A stretch of DNA of 64,000 bases from Lactobacillus gigeriorum DSM 23908 = CRBIP 24.85 (GTDB taxonomy: Bacteria > Bacillota > Bacilli > Lactobacillales > Lactobacillaceae): positions 42,710-106,709 of the forward strand of contig NZ_CAKC01000086.1 of the NCBI RefSeq assembly GCF_000296855.1, written 5' to 3'. The translations under genes and the position numbers were made by a program. Below are positions 9,211 to 18,414 of this stretch, one piece after another (positions within the stretch are counted from its first letter, which is position 1; the number at the start of each line of letters is the position of its first letter). The notes beneath the pieces were generated by a model. That model was not told where the DNA came from, ran no database searches, and was given only the letters and a program-made list of their open reading frames with translations.

Positions 9211-10050
9211 TTACTTTCTCTTTAATTCAATCGTGATCCGATAATCATCAGGATCATTATTTTCTTCCACTCTTACCTTAATTCCAGATTCTTTGGCTAA
9301 TTTGATGGCCTGCTTGATTGTATTAATCTGAACTTTTAAGTCCTTAGGAATGCGGTTGACTACACGCTTCTTACGTTCTTTAATGGCAAGATCTTTGGCT
9401 TTTCTTGCAAAATAGCCTTCGACGTCGACAGCAATCGCCTCAGTTTCTTTGACATTTAAATTATTAGCTAAAATTTCGTCCAAGACGCGTCCCTGATCTT
9501 TTTCACTTAAACCGACTAATGCTCGACCATGACGCGCCGTAATTTGCTTGCTAGCCAAATAAGACTGCACTTTGGGCGTTAATTTAAGCAAACGCAGTTT
9601 ATTAGCGACATAAGATTGTGACTTTCCTACTTCTTTCGCCAATTCAACTTGCGTTAAATTATTGAGCTGCATCAAGTTGCTATATGCTTGGGCTTCATCA
9701 ATTGGATTAAGATCTTCCCGCTGTAAGTTTTCGATTAATGCCAGCGAAGCAGCTTGATCATCGCTCATATTATTGATAATTGCAGGAATTGTTTCCCAAC
9801 CTAATGCTTGTGCCGCACGGAAACGTCTTTCACCTGCAATAATTTCATACTTTTCTGCCTTCTGTCTTACCACGATTGGCTGTAACAAGCCCTCTTTATT
9901 GAGTGTTTGTGCCAACTCATTAATTGATTCTTCAGAAAACTGTCTACGTGGCTGGTAAGGATTGGCAACTAGTTCACTTAATGGCAGATCATGGATCTGC
10001 TTTTCTTTAGGCAATTCATCACGATGTTTATTAAATGAAAAAAAAGCCAT
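9211..10050 (-). CDS. noc: Nucleoid occlusion protein Noc (ParB paralogue)
   Basis: 279 residues. It shares with ParB the NPYQPRRQF and GERRFRAAQ CTP-binding motifs and a helix-turn-helix (LTQVELAKEVGKSQSYVANKLRLL). The N-terminus differs: MAFFSFNKHRDELPKE looks like the short amphipathic membrane-targeting helix of Noc, not the ParA-stimulating helix. Position between rsmG and parA also matches noc. The protein keeps division away from unsegregated DNA. The ribosome binding site is AAGGAG, 7 bases from ATG. A plain second ParB is the alternative, less likely on context. Confidence 0.92.
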   Translation of the reverse strand: MAFFSFNKHRDELPKEKQIHDLPLSELVANPYQPRRQFSEESINELAQTLNKEGLLQPIVVRQKAEKYEIIAGERRFRAAQALGWETIPAIINNMSDDQAASLALIENLQREDLNPIDEAQAYSNLMQLNNLTQVELAKEVGKSQSYVANKLRLLKLTPKVQSYLASKQITARHGRALVGLSEKDQGRVLDEILANNLNVKETEAIAVDVEGYFARKAKDLAIKERKKRVVNRIPKDLKVQINTIKQAIKLAKESGIKVRVEENNDPDDYRITIELKRK

Positions 10051-10065
10051 CTTTCTGCTCCTTTA

Positions 10066-10788
10066 CTATTGGATAGGTTTACGCCGGGGCATTCCAGCTT
10101 GTCTAGGATACTTCTTTGGCGTGGCCTTGACTTTCTTGACCACCACAATACTACGCTCTTCATCACTATCGGGTAAAGTCAACTCTTTTGCACTCTCCAG
10201 CTGACCACCTAAAACTTGAATTGCCTTTTGGCTATCATCAAGCTCTTCTTGTGCCTTTGGTCCTTTTAAAGCCACGAAGAAGCCACCTGTTTGTACTAAT
10301 GGCAGACAATATTCGCTCAAAACCGTCATGTTAGCTACAGCTCTAGCAGTAACAATTTCAAATTTTTCGCGATAAAGTTGATTTTGGCCAACATCTTCTG
10401 CTCTTCCATGTACTAACTCAACATCGCTTAACCCTAGTTCTTGACTAAGATTTTTCAAAAAAGTTAATCTCTTAGCTAACGAATCGACAATCGTAATTTT
10501 CAAATCAGGGCAAAGGATTTTTAGCGGAATTGAGGGAAAACCTGCTCCCGCACCAACATCACAAATTCTTGCTCCCTCGGTAAATAAAGAAGCAACCGTT
10601 ATTAAGGGCGTTATGCTATCAAAAAAGTGCTTCAAATAAACTTCATTTTGATCCGTAATCCGAGTCAAATTGACGTTTTTATTAGTCTCCACCAAAAGGG
10701 TGAAGTATTGGGCAAATTGCTTTGTTTGCTCTTCAGATATAGCAATATTATGCTTATTTAATTCGTTTACAAATTCTTCTGGATTCAT
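10066..10788 (-). CDS. rsmG: 16S rRNA (guanine527-N7)-methyltransferase RsmG (GidB)
   Basis: 240-residue SAM-dependent methyltransferase that modifies G527 of 16S rRNA. Motif I is [15 protein letters not shown], followed by the acidic SAM-binding strand [10 protein letters not shown] and the substrate region TARAVANM. The C-terminus is basic ([22 protein letters not shown]), typical of the family. It is first in the minus-strand cluster with noc, parA and parB. GGGTGAG precedes the ATG, and an inverted repeat made of parS-like half sites lies immediately upstream. Confidence 0.96.
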   Translation of the reverse strand: MNPEEFVNELNKHNIAISEEQTKQFAQYFTLLVETNKNVNLTRITDQNEVYLKHFFDSITPLITVASLFTEGARICDVGAGAGFPSIPLKILCPDLKITIVDSLAKRLTFLKNLSQELGLSDVELVHGRAEDVGQNQLYREKFEIVTARAVANMTVLSEYCLPLVQTGGFFVALKGPKAQEELDDSQKAIQVLGGQLESAKELTLPDSDEERSIVVVKKVKATPKKYPRQAGMPRRKPIQ

Positions 10789-10797
10789 CTCTCACCC

Positions 10798-10814
10798 GTG
10801 AAACCGTGTTTCAC
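10798..10814. repeat. Inverted repeat of parS-like half sites before rsmG
   Basis: GTGAAAC, a three-base spacer and GTTTCAC form a perfect 7-base inverted repeat. The arms match halves of the parS consensus (TGTTTCAC/GTGAAACA) but in the opposite order. It sits about 10 bases from the rsmG start. It could be an operator or an mRNA hairpin near the ribosome binding site. Confidence 0.5.
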
Positions 10815-10919
10815 ACTTTCTAATTCTACGCCAAATACAGCATTAGTAAAGTACATCATCCCTTCAATTATGAAGTATTTTAGCCCAATCGTCAAAGACT
10901 AGATTAGGAAAAAATACGG

Positions 10920-10937
10920 TATAATATTGGAAAGGAG
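10920..10937 (+). promoter_or_regulatory. -10 box and ribosome binding site of cvpA
   Basis: A perfect TATAAT at 10920-10925 is followed by AAAGGAG at about 10931-10937, ten bases before ATG. I see no good -35 at 16-18 bases, so the promoter assignment rests on the -10 alone. Confidence 0.5.
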
Positions 10938-10946
10938 AAAAAACTT

Positions 10947-11483
10947 ATGATCGTAACTTTGATTGTTTTATGTTACTTAGCTTTACAAGCTTATAAAGGA
11001 TATCAAACAGGTTTCACCCGTTATATCGTCAACTTGATTTTCGGTGCCATTGTCTTTATTACCGCAATTTTTCTACAAAATCCGTTAGGTAATTGGTTAT
11101 ATTTAGAATTTACTGGTCACCAAGTTCAAACTAATTTAACAGTAGAAACCAATCTGATGCTGTATCGCTTTTTAGCCTTCTTTATTGTTCTCTTTATTGG
11201 ACGCATGATCGTTAAGATTTTCAAAAGCTGGATGCCAAGCAAAAATCCTCATGCGACTAATCTTGGTTCTATCTTAGATAGTGTTCTAGGGGCAGCAGCA
11301 TCGTTAATTGCCGGCTACTTTTTTGTTTACGTAGTCTTATCAATGCTAAATGCATTGCAAAACCAGTGGTTTATCCAACAAACAATTGATTCTAGTTTGT
11401 TGCGCTTTATTATTTACGATACACCAGGTCTATCAAATGGAATTTTCAACAGCATTTTCAATATTTCTCGAACTGCTGCTTAA
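10947..11483 (+). CDS. cvpA: CvpA-family membrane protein
   Basis: 178 residues with four clear hydrophobic segments (about 1-20, 28-45, 73-92 and 110-135). The N-terminal YKGYQTGFTRYIVNLIFG stretch is characteristic of the CvpA/colicin V production family. The role in lactobacilli is not known; E. coli CvpA is needed for envelope integrity and colicin V export. Divergent from rsmG, single gene, closed by a terminator. Confidence 0.88.
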   Translation: MIVTLIVLCYLALQAYKGYQTGFTRYIVNLIFGAIVFITAIFLQNPLGNWLYLEFTGHQVQTNLTVETNLMLYRFLAFFIVLFIGRMIVKIFKSWMPSKNPHATNLGSILDSVLGAAASLIAGYFFVYVVLSMLNALQNQWFIQQTIDSSLLRFIIYDTPGLSNGIFNSIFNISRTAA

Positions 11484-11493
11484 CACAAAGAAA

Positions 11494-11533
11494 GATCAAG
11501 CCAATCTTTAATAATCGGTTTGATCTTTTTATA
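11494..11533 (+). terminator. Terminator after cvpA
   Basis: Arms 11494-11505 and 11520-11531 pair over 12 bases with one G-T wobble; a T run ends at 11533. It lies between convergent genes and can also serve apbE on the minus strand. Confidence 0.8.
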
Positions 11534-11549
11534 TGCCTCATTGATGATC

Positions 11550-12497
11550 CTAACGATCGCCAAAGTTGTCATACTCTACATGTTCATCTGCATAGACAAA
11601 AACTGCGCCAATTCGGTTGACATTATCATGCCAACCAGGAATCGGATGTCCTGCAAAAAATAGTCGCTTACATTCAATTTCAGCATCAACTGACTTTTTA
11701 GTAAAAGTCGTTACCCCTGCTAGATCAGTTTGAACTGGATACCCAGTTCTTGGATCGATCAAGTGGTGATACTTTTTGCCATCAACTACTAAGTAGCGCT
11801 CATAAGTACCACTAGTTACCGCAGAACATTCTTGAACCATTACGGAAGTAATATTGCCCCCACGGCTTGCCTTAGGGTCTTGCACCCCAATTGCCCAGTT
11901 ACCACTGGGTCTTTTTGGCGAATCGCCTACGAGCAAAATATTACCCCCTAAGTTGATAATTCCTGACTTAACGCCACAAGCCAACCAATAATCCTTGATG
12001 CGATCGGCAATCCAACCCTTAGCAATCCCACCAAGATCAAGCTCCATTCCCTTCTTGGTAAGGAAAACCGTTTGATCTTGATCATTAAGAGTTGCATTGG
12101 CTGGATCAATTAAAGCCATCTTCTCCTTAATTTGGTCATCAGTGGGAACATGAGCGCCTTTGAAACCAATATGCCACAATTTAACGACTGGTCCAATTAA
12201 AGCATTGAAGCCAAAGTTTTCACGACTCTTTTCAACAGCCAACTTAATTAAGCCGTAAGTACCAGGAGTTACCTGGACTGCTTCTTTACCAGCTGCATGA
12301 TTTACATCCATCACTTCTGAAACATCTCGGTTAACTGTCAAAAGGTCCTCATAATGATCGATTAATTCAAATGACTTGTTAATTACATAATCGTCCTTCA
12401 TGCCATAGATCTGCAAGGTTATTGCTGTTCCTAAGGCATGATGATGACCAATTCGTTGTGTTAATGCTAGGTCTTTTATGATTGCTTTTTTATCCAT
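11550..12497 (-). CDS. apbE: FAD:protein FMN transferase (ApbE family)
   Basis: 315 residues. Family landmarks are DLGGIAKGWIADRI, SGIINLGGNI, a WAIGVQDP strand and HHLIDPRTGYPV. ApbE attaches FMN through a phosphoester to Thr/Ser of target flavoproteins, using FAD and Mg. There is no lipoprotein signal or N-terminal membrane helix, so this copy looks cytoplasmic. It starts 2 bases after the stop of the phosphatase gene, so the two are cotranscribed. I see no obvious target flavoprotein nearby, although flavin reductases lie upstream. Confidence 0.93.
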   Translation of the reverse strand: MDKKAIIKDLALTQRIGHHHALGTAITLQIYGMKDDYVINKSFELIDHYEDLLTVNRDVSEVMDVNHAAGKEAVQVTPGTYGLIKLAVEKSRENFGFNALIGPVVKLWHIGFKGAHVPTDDQIKEKMALIDPANATLNDQDQTVFLTKKGMELDLGGIAKGWIADRIKDYWLACGVKSGIINLGGNILLVGDSPKRPSGNWAIGVQDPKASRGGNITSVMVQECSAVTSGTYERYLVVDGKKYHHLIDPRTGYPVQTDLAGVTTFTKKSVDAEIECKRLFFAGHPIPGWHDNVNRIGAVFVYADEHVEYDNFGDR

Positions 12498-12499
12498 AA

Positions 12500-13294
12500 C
12501 TAGTTCTTTTCTAAATATAATTCTCTTAAAGTTGCCTTCAGTTCAGGAGTTACATCTAATTGTTCACTGATAAATTGATCAAGACCGCCAAATTCTTGAT
12601 CGATTGTAATTAAAGTCGTATCCAAAAATGCATCCATAACTGAGCCCAAAGTTCGCATATTTGCTCTAAAATTCAAGTTTTCGCCACGCTTAGCAAACAT
12701 TTGATCGCGAGTTGCTCGATAATCTGTCAGAAGATAATTCGACCAGAGATAATCTTGACGAATCGTTTCCAAATCAACACCTAAAATATAAAGCAAAATC
12801 AAAGTCACGTAACCCGTGCGATCTTTTCCTTCAGAACAGTGATATAAGGTAGCACCTTCACGGGCATTGACCAAAAGTTCTAGAATCTTATGCATAGAGT
12901 GTTGCGCATGCTCTTTTAGAACGTAATCTCGGTAACGATTGCACATCATTTTAAAGCCAGCATATTGATCCTTGCGGTACAAGGCAAAAGCAGCTTCGAT
13001 ATCATTAGTTCCTCCTGAAGTGTTGTCTTCAGTGGAAACAGAATAATCATAATGTTTCGTATGCGCAATTGGATCATCTGGGTAAGTCTTACGTTCTAAT
13101 GGTGAACGCAAATCGATAATCGTATGCAAGCCATATTGTTGCAGTGCATTTTTATCTTCGCTTGAAAGATCATGAATCTTGCCTGATCGAATTAAGCGGT
13201 GGCGTTTGATTTTTCGTCCATCTGCGCCAATATAGCCACCTAAATCGCGTGGATTGCGAACTGTACTAAGTGGTAAAACAATTGGTTGATTCAT
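12500..13294 (-). CDS. CX5R tyrosine/serine protein phosphatase
   Basis: Atypical dual-specificity phosphatase of the Lactobacillus/Listeria LipA-like group (Y_phosphatase3). The P-loop is HCSEGKDRTGY (Cys and Arg of CX5R present) and the N-terminus has STVRNPRDLGGY, normal for the family. The open frame extends to 13354, but those extra codons run through the upstream terminator. ATG at 13294 with AAAGGGGA 9 bases before it is the likely start, giving about 264 residues. Substrate unknown; family members act on phosphotyrosine and phosphoinositides in vitro. A paralogue lies at 59654-60427. Confidence 0.92.
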   Translation of the reverse strand: MNQPIVLPLSTVRNPRDLGGYIGADGRKIKRHRLIRSGKIHDLSSEDKNALQQYGLHTIIDLRSPLERKTYPDDPIAHTKHYDYSVSTEDNTSGGTNDIEAAFALYRKDQYAGFKMMCNRYRDYVLKEHAQHSMHKILELLVNAREGATLYHCSEGKDRTGYVTLILLYILGVDLETIRQDYLWSNYLLTDYRATRDQMFAKRGENLNFRANMRTLGSVMDAFLDTTLITIDQEFGGLDQFISEQLDVTPELKATLRELYLEKN

Positions 13295-13320
13295 TAACTG
13301 GATCCCCTTTAAACATAATA

Positions 13321-13350
13321 AAAAAAGTCCAAGACAAAAGGTCTTAGACT
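13321..13350 (-). terminator. Terminator after the flavin-reductase pair
   Basis: Arms 13326-13335 and 13341-13350 pair over about 10 bases with one mismatch; a T run follows on the minus strand. It ends the reductase transcript before the phosphatase gene. Confidence 0.7.
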
Positions 13351-13385
13351 CCATTTTACAACTGAATTAGAACAACACGCAAAAA

Positions 13386-13935
13386 TTATTTCTTAGTTTG
13401 TTCCACAAATGCGAGGAAATTATCCATCATCGCATCCAATTGCTTGACATAAGCTTCATTAGTCAATTCGTGACTTTCTTTGTCAAAGTTGCCAGCAGCT
13501 CCACTGATTAAAACTTCGTTTCCTGGCAAAACATTGGCAGTCATATCAGGTGACAACAAAATTTCTCTTGCTTCTTCTTGAGCTCTTGATGCACCTTGAA
13601 TTCCGTAAGAAGTACCAACGACTGCAACTGGCTTCATCTTCATTACGTCAGGACCAGCATGTGATCCCAACCATTCCAAAGCGCTCTTAAGCGCAGCAGG
13701 AATACCGTGGTCATATTCTGGCGTGGTTAAAATCACACCATCAGCAGCTTTAACATCTTCGATCCACTTCTTGGTTACTTCATCTGCTTCTTCAGATCTT
13801 GAAAATGGCTTTAATTCGTTAATTTCTTTTGACTTCAATTTCAGCCTTTTCGCCGTAGCGCTTAGCGATAAACTGTGCTAAAAAACGATTGTATGAAAAT
13901 GGTGCATTAGTACCAACAACTGCTAATAATTTCAT
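13386..13935 (-). pseudogene. NAD(P)H-dependent FMN reductase, frameshifted
   Basis: Flavodoxin-fold NADPH-dependent FMN reductase broken near its start. From ATG at 13935 the frame reads MKLLAVVGTNAPFSYNRF and stops after about 37 codons. The remainder ([24 protein letters not shown] and onward) continues in the next frame to 13386. Removing one T from the T4 run at 13827-13830 (plus strand) joins the two into a protein of about 183 residues. That length matches the intact tandem neighbour, whose [19 protein letters not shown] motif is parallel. The break may be real decay or a sequencing error. The C-terminal 150-residue frame lacks the phosphate-binding N-terminus and would not be active alone. 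Confidence 0.8.
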
Positions 13936-13945
13936 CATGACACCC

Positions 13946-14485
13946 CTATTTCGTAACCTGTGCGTACCATTCATCAACTTCATCGAAGAAGTGACCTAAG
14001 AATTTAACTGTACCTTCATCTACGAGATCACCATTTTCGTCGAATTGCTTTGGTGCAAATCCCATCATGAATTCATCGCCTTCAAACAACTTAGCACTGA
14101 AACCTGGTGCAGTCATAATACTCTTTAAACGAGTTTGTGAACGAGCAGCACCTTGAGGCATAGGTGAGGTTGAAACGATAACTACTGGCTTACCCTTAAA
14201 TGGGTGAGTAGCGCTTGACAACCATTCAAGGGCACTCTTAAGCGAGCTAGCTACTGAGTGTTGTTGTTCAGGGCTAGCGATCAAAACCATATCGGCAGCT
14301 TCAATCTTTTGACTTAAAGCTAAGACGCTTTCCGGTGCTTCTACCCCTTCACAAAACATTGGCAATCCTTTAACGGTTGCAATTTCAAAATCATATTTAT
14401 CGGCAAAATGCTTGGCAATGTATCTCAATAAGCCCATGTTAAATGATCTGTCAGCATTTGAACCGGAGATTGCTAAAACTTTCAT
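13946..14485 (-). CDS. NAD(P)H-dependent FMN reductase
   Basis: About 179 residues of the flavodoxin-like FMN_red family. The N-terminal [19 protein letters not shown] is the FMN phosphate loop, and the [21 protein letters not shown] region lines the flavin. Probable reaction: two-electron reduction of FMN, quinones or azo/nitro compounds with NAD(P)H. ATG at 14485 behind AAGGTGG is preferred over an in-frame GTG at 14494. It is immediately upstream of a frameshifted paralogue and downstream of a TetR gene, suggesting a regulated stress cassette. Confidence 0.92.
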   Translation of the reverse strand: MKVLAISGSNADRSFNMGLLRYIAKHFADKYDFEIATVKGLPMFCEGVEAPESVLALSQKIEAADMVLIASPEQQHSVASSLKSALEWLSSATHPFKGKPVVIVSTSPMPQGAARSQTRLKSIMTAPGFSAKLFEGDEFMMGFAPKQFDENGDLVDEGTVKFLGHFFDEVDEWYAQVTK

Positions 14486-14563
14486 AATAACCACCTTTCA
14501 TTTTTACACAGTACTATTATATACTTTTAGCTTCGCTAATGTTACCGCTTAATTAATCAAACA

Positions 14564-15160
14564 CTAGTCTTCTACAGCCAATGGATTATTCTTGTTATCT
14601 AACGCATAATCATCATTCACCATTGCTTCGTGAACTTGAGCATTCAAAACATTAACAATCTGTTCCTGACTAAAACTAGCAATTTGATTAACAATCAAGG
14701 CAGCCATTCCAATTGTAGTAATCCAGTTAACAGTAACGATCTGTTCAATCTTTTTCTGATCGAAATCAGCATCTGGAAATTGGAGCTGCAATTTTTCAAT
14801 TCCTAACTCTTTAAGAGCTTTGGCAATAACTTTGCTTCCGAACTTACCATCGACAAACATTGCCTTAAACAACTTGGTGTGTTTTTCAGCATAAGTAATA
14901 TATGAAAGATCTAAGTCAATTAATGGTTGTCCTGTAAACTCCTTTTGTAGAATGTCTTCTTGAAGATCTTTAGAGATTCGATTCAAGACTTCATTCTTGA
15001 TTTCTTCCATATTTTCAAATTCAAGATACAATGGTTGCGTTGAAAAATGTCCCATCTTCGCAATACTACGCGCAGTCATCCCATCCATACCGCTTGTAAT
15101 GGCCATCTTATAAGCAACCTCTAAGATTTTCTCTCTACTAATTTCTTTTTTTCTAGCCAT
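14564..15160 (-). CDS. TetR-family transcriptional regulator
   Basis: About 198 residues. The N-terminal helix-turn-helix is recognisable (ISREKILEVAYKMAITSGMDGMTARSIAKMGHFSTQPLYLEF, with the recognition helix ending in QPLYLEF). The C-terminal ligand domain has no assignable specificity. ATG at 15160 is preceded by GGAGAAG, while the longer frame start at 15178 has no binding site. Its position just upstream of two flavin reductases in the same direction makes it the likely regulator of that cassette (inference). Confidence 0.9.
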   Translation of the reverse strand: MARKKEISREKILEVAYKMAITSGMDGMTARSIAKMGHFSTQPLYLEFENMEEIKNEVLNRISKDLQEDILQKEFTGQPLIDLDLSYITYAEKHTKLFKAMFVDGKFGSKVIAKALKELGIEKLQLQFPDADFDQKKIEQIVTVNWITTIGMAALIVNQIASFSQEQIVNVLNAQVHEAMVNDDYALDNKNNPLAVED

Positions 15161-15293
15161 TGCACATCTTCTCCACAAATAAAATATTATTCGCTAAACT
15201 GTTATTTATCTATCATCCAATATATTAGCCTGGTTAAATAACAATTACAAGTTTTTAAACTATAATTTTTATTGCGTATATGTACATTTAATC

Positions 15294-15494
15294 TTACTTG
15301 TCGAGTCCTTCATAATAATTATTTACCATTTCAATAACTTGATCTTTAGTTACCCCTTGGTTTACGGCATATGAGAAAAAGGCTGCTGACAGGATATAAC
15401 CACGTTCTTTTTCATCATTTAAGTTATCTGAAAATTGAATGTTTAATTGACCTTGATTTAGGTCGGCATCGATTCTAATTCGCTTTTTTTCCAT
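15294..15494 (-). CDS. Small hypothetical cytosolic protein
   Basis: 66 residues, acidic, with no membrane segment or signal peptide. The start is supported by GGGAG seven bases upstream. The end, VNNYYEGLDK, follows a probable amphipathic helix (TKDQVIEMVNNY). I do not recognise a family. It stands alone between the TetR gene and divergent pepD. Confidence 0.65.
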   Translation of the reverse strand: MEKKRIRIDADLNQGQLNIQFSDNLNDEKERGYILSAAFFSYAVNQGVTKDQVIEMVNNYYEGLDK

Positions 15495-15632
15495 CTTTTT
15501 TCTCCCACTATATTAAAATCACAGTTAAACAAATTGTTTTAGAATACAGTACACGTTAAAATTATTAGTGATATCTTTATTCTAACAAATTTTTTCAATT
15601 AAAAACGTTTTTTTACTAAGAAAGGTTAATCA

Positions 15633-17039
15633 ATGACAAAAATTTCTCGATCATCATGTACTTCAATTTTAATTGGTAAAGCTGCTTCACTTACCGGAAG
15701 CGTAATTATCGGCCGTAACGAAGACGCCAAGACTGCTTGGCCTAAGCATCTTGCCTTCAATCAACACGAAGGAGTTGCAGACAATCACTTTAAATCAAAA
15801 GCTAATAAATTTGAACTTGATTTGCCCACTACTAAATTTGCTTATTCATCAACTCCTGAATGGACAGACAAGTATGGTCTTTTTGAAGAAGATGGCATTA
15901 ATGAATATCATGTGGCAATGAGTGCTACCGAAAGCGCCTATAGTAACGAACGCGTATTAGCGGTTGATCCTTTTGACGAAGACAAGGGAATTCTTGAAGA
16001 GGCCATGATCACGGTTGTACTTCCTTACATTAAAACCGCTCGTGAAGGCGTTAAACGTTTAGGAAAAATCGTTGAAGAACATGGAGCAGCTGAAGCTGAC
16101 GGAATGCTATTTGCGGATCGTGATGAAGCTTGGTACATGGAAATCGGTTCTGGACACCACTGGGTAGCTATGCGCATCCCTGATGACTCTTATGCCGTTG
16201 TTGCCAACCAACTTTCCATTCAAGAAATTGACTTTGACAGCGATAGCTTTCTTTTTTCAACTGGAATTCAAGAATTTGTAAAGCAAAATCAACTTTGGCC
16301 TGAAGACAAAGCTTTTAACTTTAGAGAAATCTTTGGTACTCAATCAGATAGCGATTTACACTACAACACTCCTCGAGTTTGGATGGGACAAAAATTATTG
16401 ACGCCATCTGTAGCACAAGAAGCTCAAAGTTTTGAACTACCATTTATTCGTAAACCTGATCGTCCAATTTCAATTCAAGCTGCCCAAGGTGTTTTAACCA
16501 ACCACTATCAAAATACGCCATATGATTTAACTAATCCAAAGAACCGTGCTAATGCAACGTTCAGACCAATTGGAGTCGCTACTACGCAAGAATCTCACTT
16601 GTTAGAATTAAATGGCGACAGAATGTATCACTGGCTAGCAATGGGCATCGGTGGTCAAAGCGTTTATATTCCTTTCTTTCCACAAGGAACGATCGTTCCC
16701 ACTATGTATAAATATGGTAAGGAAACCTACTCCCCAAATTCAGCTTACTGGGTATTTAAACTTGCCAGCACTTTGGTTGATCGTGATTGGGGTAAATACG
16801 GTAGGCTTTTGGCTAACGTACAGACCCAAGCTAGACAAAAAGTTACCAAAATCCGTCATGAAGCCGATCTAGCTTTAGAAAAAGCTGAGTCTGAAGAAAA
16901 GCAATTGGAAATCGTTAATGAAGCTAACAAGGCCATGGCCAACAGCGCAATTAAACTTTTCCAAGATTTAAATGCACAGTTAATCACGATGCAGACTGCC
17001 GACTCACCATTGAAATTCCAAATGGATCCTAATTTATAA
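15633..17039 (+). CDS. pepD: C69-family dipeptidase (PepD type)
   Basis: 468-residue N-terminal-nucleophile hydrolase of peptidase family C69. The active-site Cys is C9 in RSSCTSILIGK, followed by the typical GSVIIGRNEDAKTAWPKH. The N-terminal eight residues are presumably removed by self-processing, as in the family. FADRDEAWYMEIGSGHHWVAMRIPDD is another conserved block. Cytosolic broad-specificity dipeptidase in peptide utilisation. Ribosome binding site AAAGG seven bases from ATG; monocistronic with a strong terminator. Confidence 0.93.
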   Translation: MTKISRSSCTSILIGKAASLTGSVIIGRNEDAKTAWPKHLAFNQHEGVADNHFKSKANKFELDLPTTKFAYSSTPEWTDKYGLFEEDGINEYHVAMSATESAYSNERVLAVDPFDEDKGILEEAMITVVLPYIKTAREGVKRLGKIVEEHGAAEADGMLFADRDEAWYMEIGSGHHWVAMRIPDDSYAVVANQLSIQEIDFDSDSFLFSTGIQEFVKQNQLWPEDKAFNFREIFGTQSDSDLHYNTPRVWMGQKLLTPSVAQEAQSFELPFIRKPDRPISIQAAQGVLTNHYQNTPYDLTNPKNRANATFRPIGVATTQESHLLELNGDRMYHWLAMGIGGQSVYIPFFPQGTIVPTMYKYGKETYSPNSAYWVFKLASTLVDRDWGKYGRLLANVQTQARQKVTKIRHEADLALEKAESEEKQLEIVNEANKAMANSAIKLFQDLNAQLITMQTADSPLKFQMDPNL

Positions 17040-17043
17040 TCAA

Positions 17044-17090
17044 AATACCCGATTCAATGTCACAAACATAATTGAATCGGGTATTTGTTT
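17044..17090. terminator. Bidirectional terminator between pepD and the convergent gene
   Basis: Perfect 15-base stem (17044-17058 with 17071-17085), 12-base loop, T-rich on both sides. It ends pepD on the plus strand and the 17108-17797 gene on the minus strand. Confidence 0.88.
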
Positions 17091-17107
17091 ATTTTTTCAC
17101 TCAAAAA

Positions 17108-17797
17108 CTATAAATCAGGTTCTGGCGGATCTGTAATTAATCGGGCAGACAAGCCCTCATTATCAAGCAATTCAGCAACATATTTTTGTTGCTGTTCCGT
17201 CATGTTATAAAAAGTTACCAACAGTGAGTCAGTTGCTTCCAATAAAAATTGGCAATAATATTCATCCGTGAATAAAATCTCGATAGTTCCTGATCCATCT
17301 ACCATTGCCTTTTTAAATAATTCTTCCACTTCTTCCATGCTTATATCTTCGCTCAGCTTAGTATAAGGCACCATTGGATCATCTATTGGTCCAATAGGGG
17401 CATCATCTGAGTGATAATAAATTTCGTAGTTAAATTTTCCCATTAACAAAAATGCAATGAAGGTAATCTTTTCGGCAAGTTTTGGTGCATATCTTCTTTC
17501 AATGTATTCTTGAATTTTGTTATCATCAGGATAACCATCAACACCTAAAATCACTCTATATTGTTGGGTATGTGACCAAAGATAGGCAAGTAACCCATTC
17601 TTTTTAGTCCATTCCACTGTATTCAGATGCAATTCTTTTTTATCATCAGGATACCCTGTGGTTCGCTCGATAATATGGCCAGTATTTGGCTCTTGGCGCG
17701 TTTGACCATTTACTCTTTTGGTAAATTTACTAAGATCAAGATGATCCTCATCCTTCAAAAGGCTATCGGGGATTTGATGCTCTTCATTTTCTACCAT
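17108..17797 (-). CDS. Hypothetical protein, 229 residues
   Basis: Acidic, soluble-looking protein with no signal peptide or membrane helix. A GYPDD sequence occurs twice (TTGYPDDKKEL and VDGYPDDNKI, about 40 residues apart). The middle carries a hydrophobic strand (ITFIAFLLMGKFNYEIYYHSDD). I do not recognise the family. AGAGG seven bases before ATG supports translation. It is transcribed alone, convergent with pepD. Confidence 0.7.
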   Translation of the reverse strand: MVENEEHQIPDSLLKDEDHLDLSKFTKRVNGQTRQEPNTGHIIERTTGYPDDKKELHLNTVEWTKKNGLLAYLWSHTQQYRVILGVDGYPDDNKIQEYIERRYAPKLAEKITFIAFLLMGKFNYEIYYHSDDAPIGPIDDPMVPYTKLSEDISMEEVEELFKKAMVDGSGTIEILFTDEYYCQFLLEATDSLLVTFYNMTEQQQKYVAELLDNEGLSARLITDPPEPDL

Positions 17798-18040
17798 ACT
17801 CTTACCTCTCGTACTATGTAAATTAAATCTTCCTACCTAATCGGCCTTGTTGATAATTGTTACAAATCATAATCATCCCTCCATGCAATAAATATTTTGA
17901 CAAAAATAATACTCGCTTTAGTCACTAAGTCAATAAAAAAGCTATCGCAGCAGAAAATTCTTCCTGCTTTTCTTCCCCCTATATAGGGTAAAATGTAACT
18001 GTAAAGTACATAGTTATAGGCTTGAAATCAGGTGGTACAT

Positions 18041-18352
18041 ATGGCCTTAAGTCCAATCATGTCAGGATTGCTAGTATTTGTTCACATAATCGTCGTAACT
18101 TATAGCAAGCAAATATTTAAGTTACTAAAAAAAGCACATTATGGAAAGGTTCCCTTAAAAGATAAACTTTTACTCTTTATCGGAGACCTATTTTCAACCA
18201 TTGTCGTACTAATAGCAGTAATCAATCCTGCTTCAAATGCAGAAAGTAACTTCTCGCTTTCTATAAACCTTTTACCAATACCAATTGGTTTCATCATTAT
18301 TTTAATGGTAATTATCACTCTAGAACTGTTCGTTAAGCGAGCAAACAAGTAA
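18041..18352 (+). CDS. Small membrane protein, unknown function
   Basis: 103 residues with three hydrophobic stretches (about 5-22, 44-62 and 75-97) and a basic loop KLLKKAHYGKVPLKDK. ATG at 18041 follows AGGTGG by five bases; a GTG at 18032 is the alternative. I do not recognise the family. A terminator follows. Confidence 0.65.
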   Translation: MALSPIMSGLLVFVHIIVVTYSKQIFKLLKKAHYGKVPLKDKLLLFIGDLFSTIVVLIAVINPASNAESNFSLSINLLPIPIGFIIILMVIITLELFVKRANK

Positions 18353-18375
18353 GTATTATTGCTACTCACGCAAGG

Positions 18376-18410
18376 AGCCAAGCAACTCATTTTCAGAGCT
18401 ACTTGGCTTT
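18376..18410. terminator. Terminator between the small membrane gene and the hrt operon
   Basis: Arms 18376-18388 and 18396-18408 pair over 13 bases with two mismatches; a short T run follows on the plus strand. It lies between convergent genes. Confidence 0.6.
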
Positions 18411-18414
18411 TACT

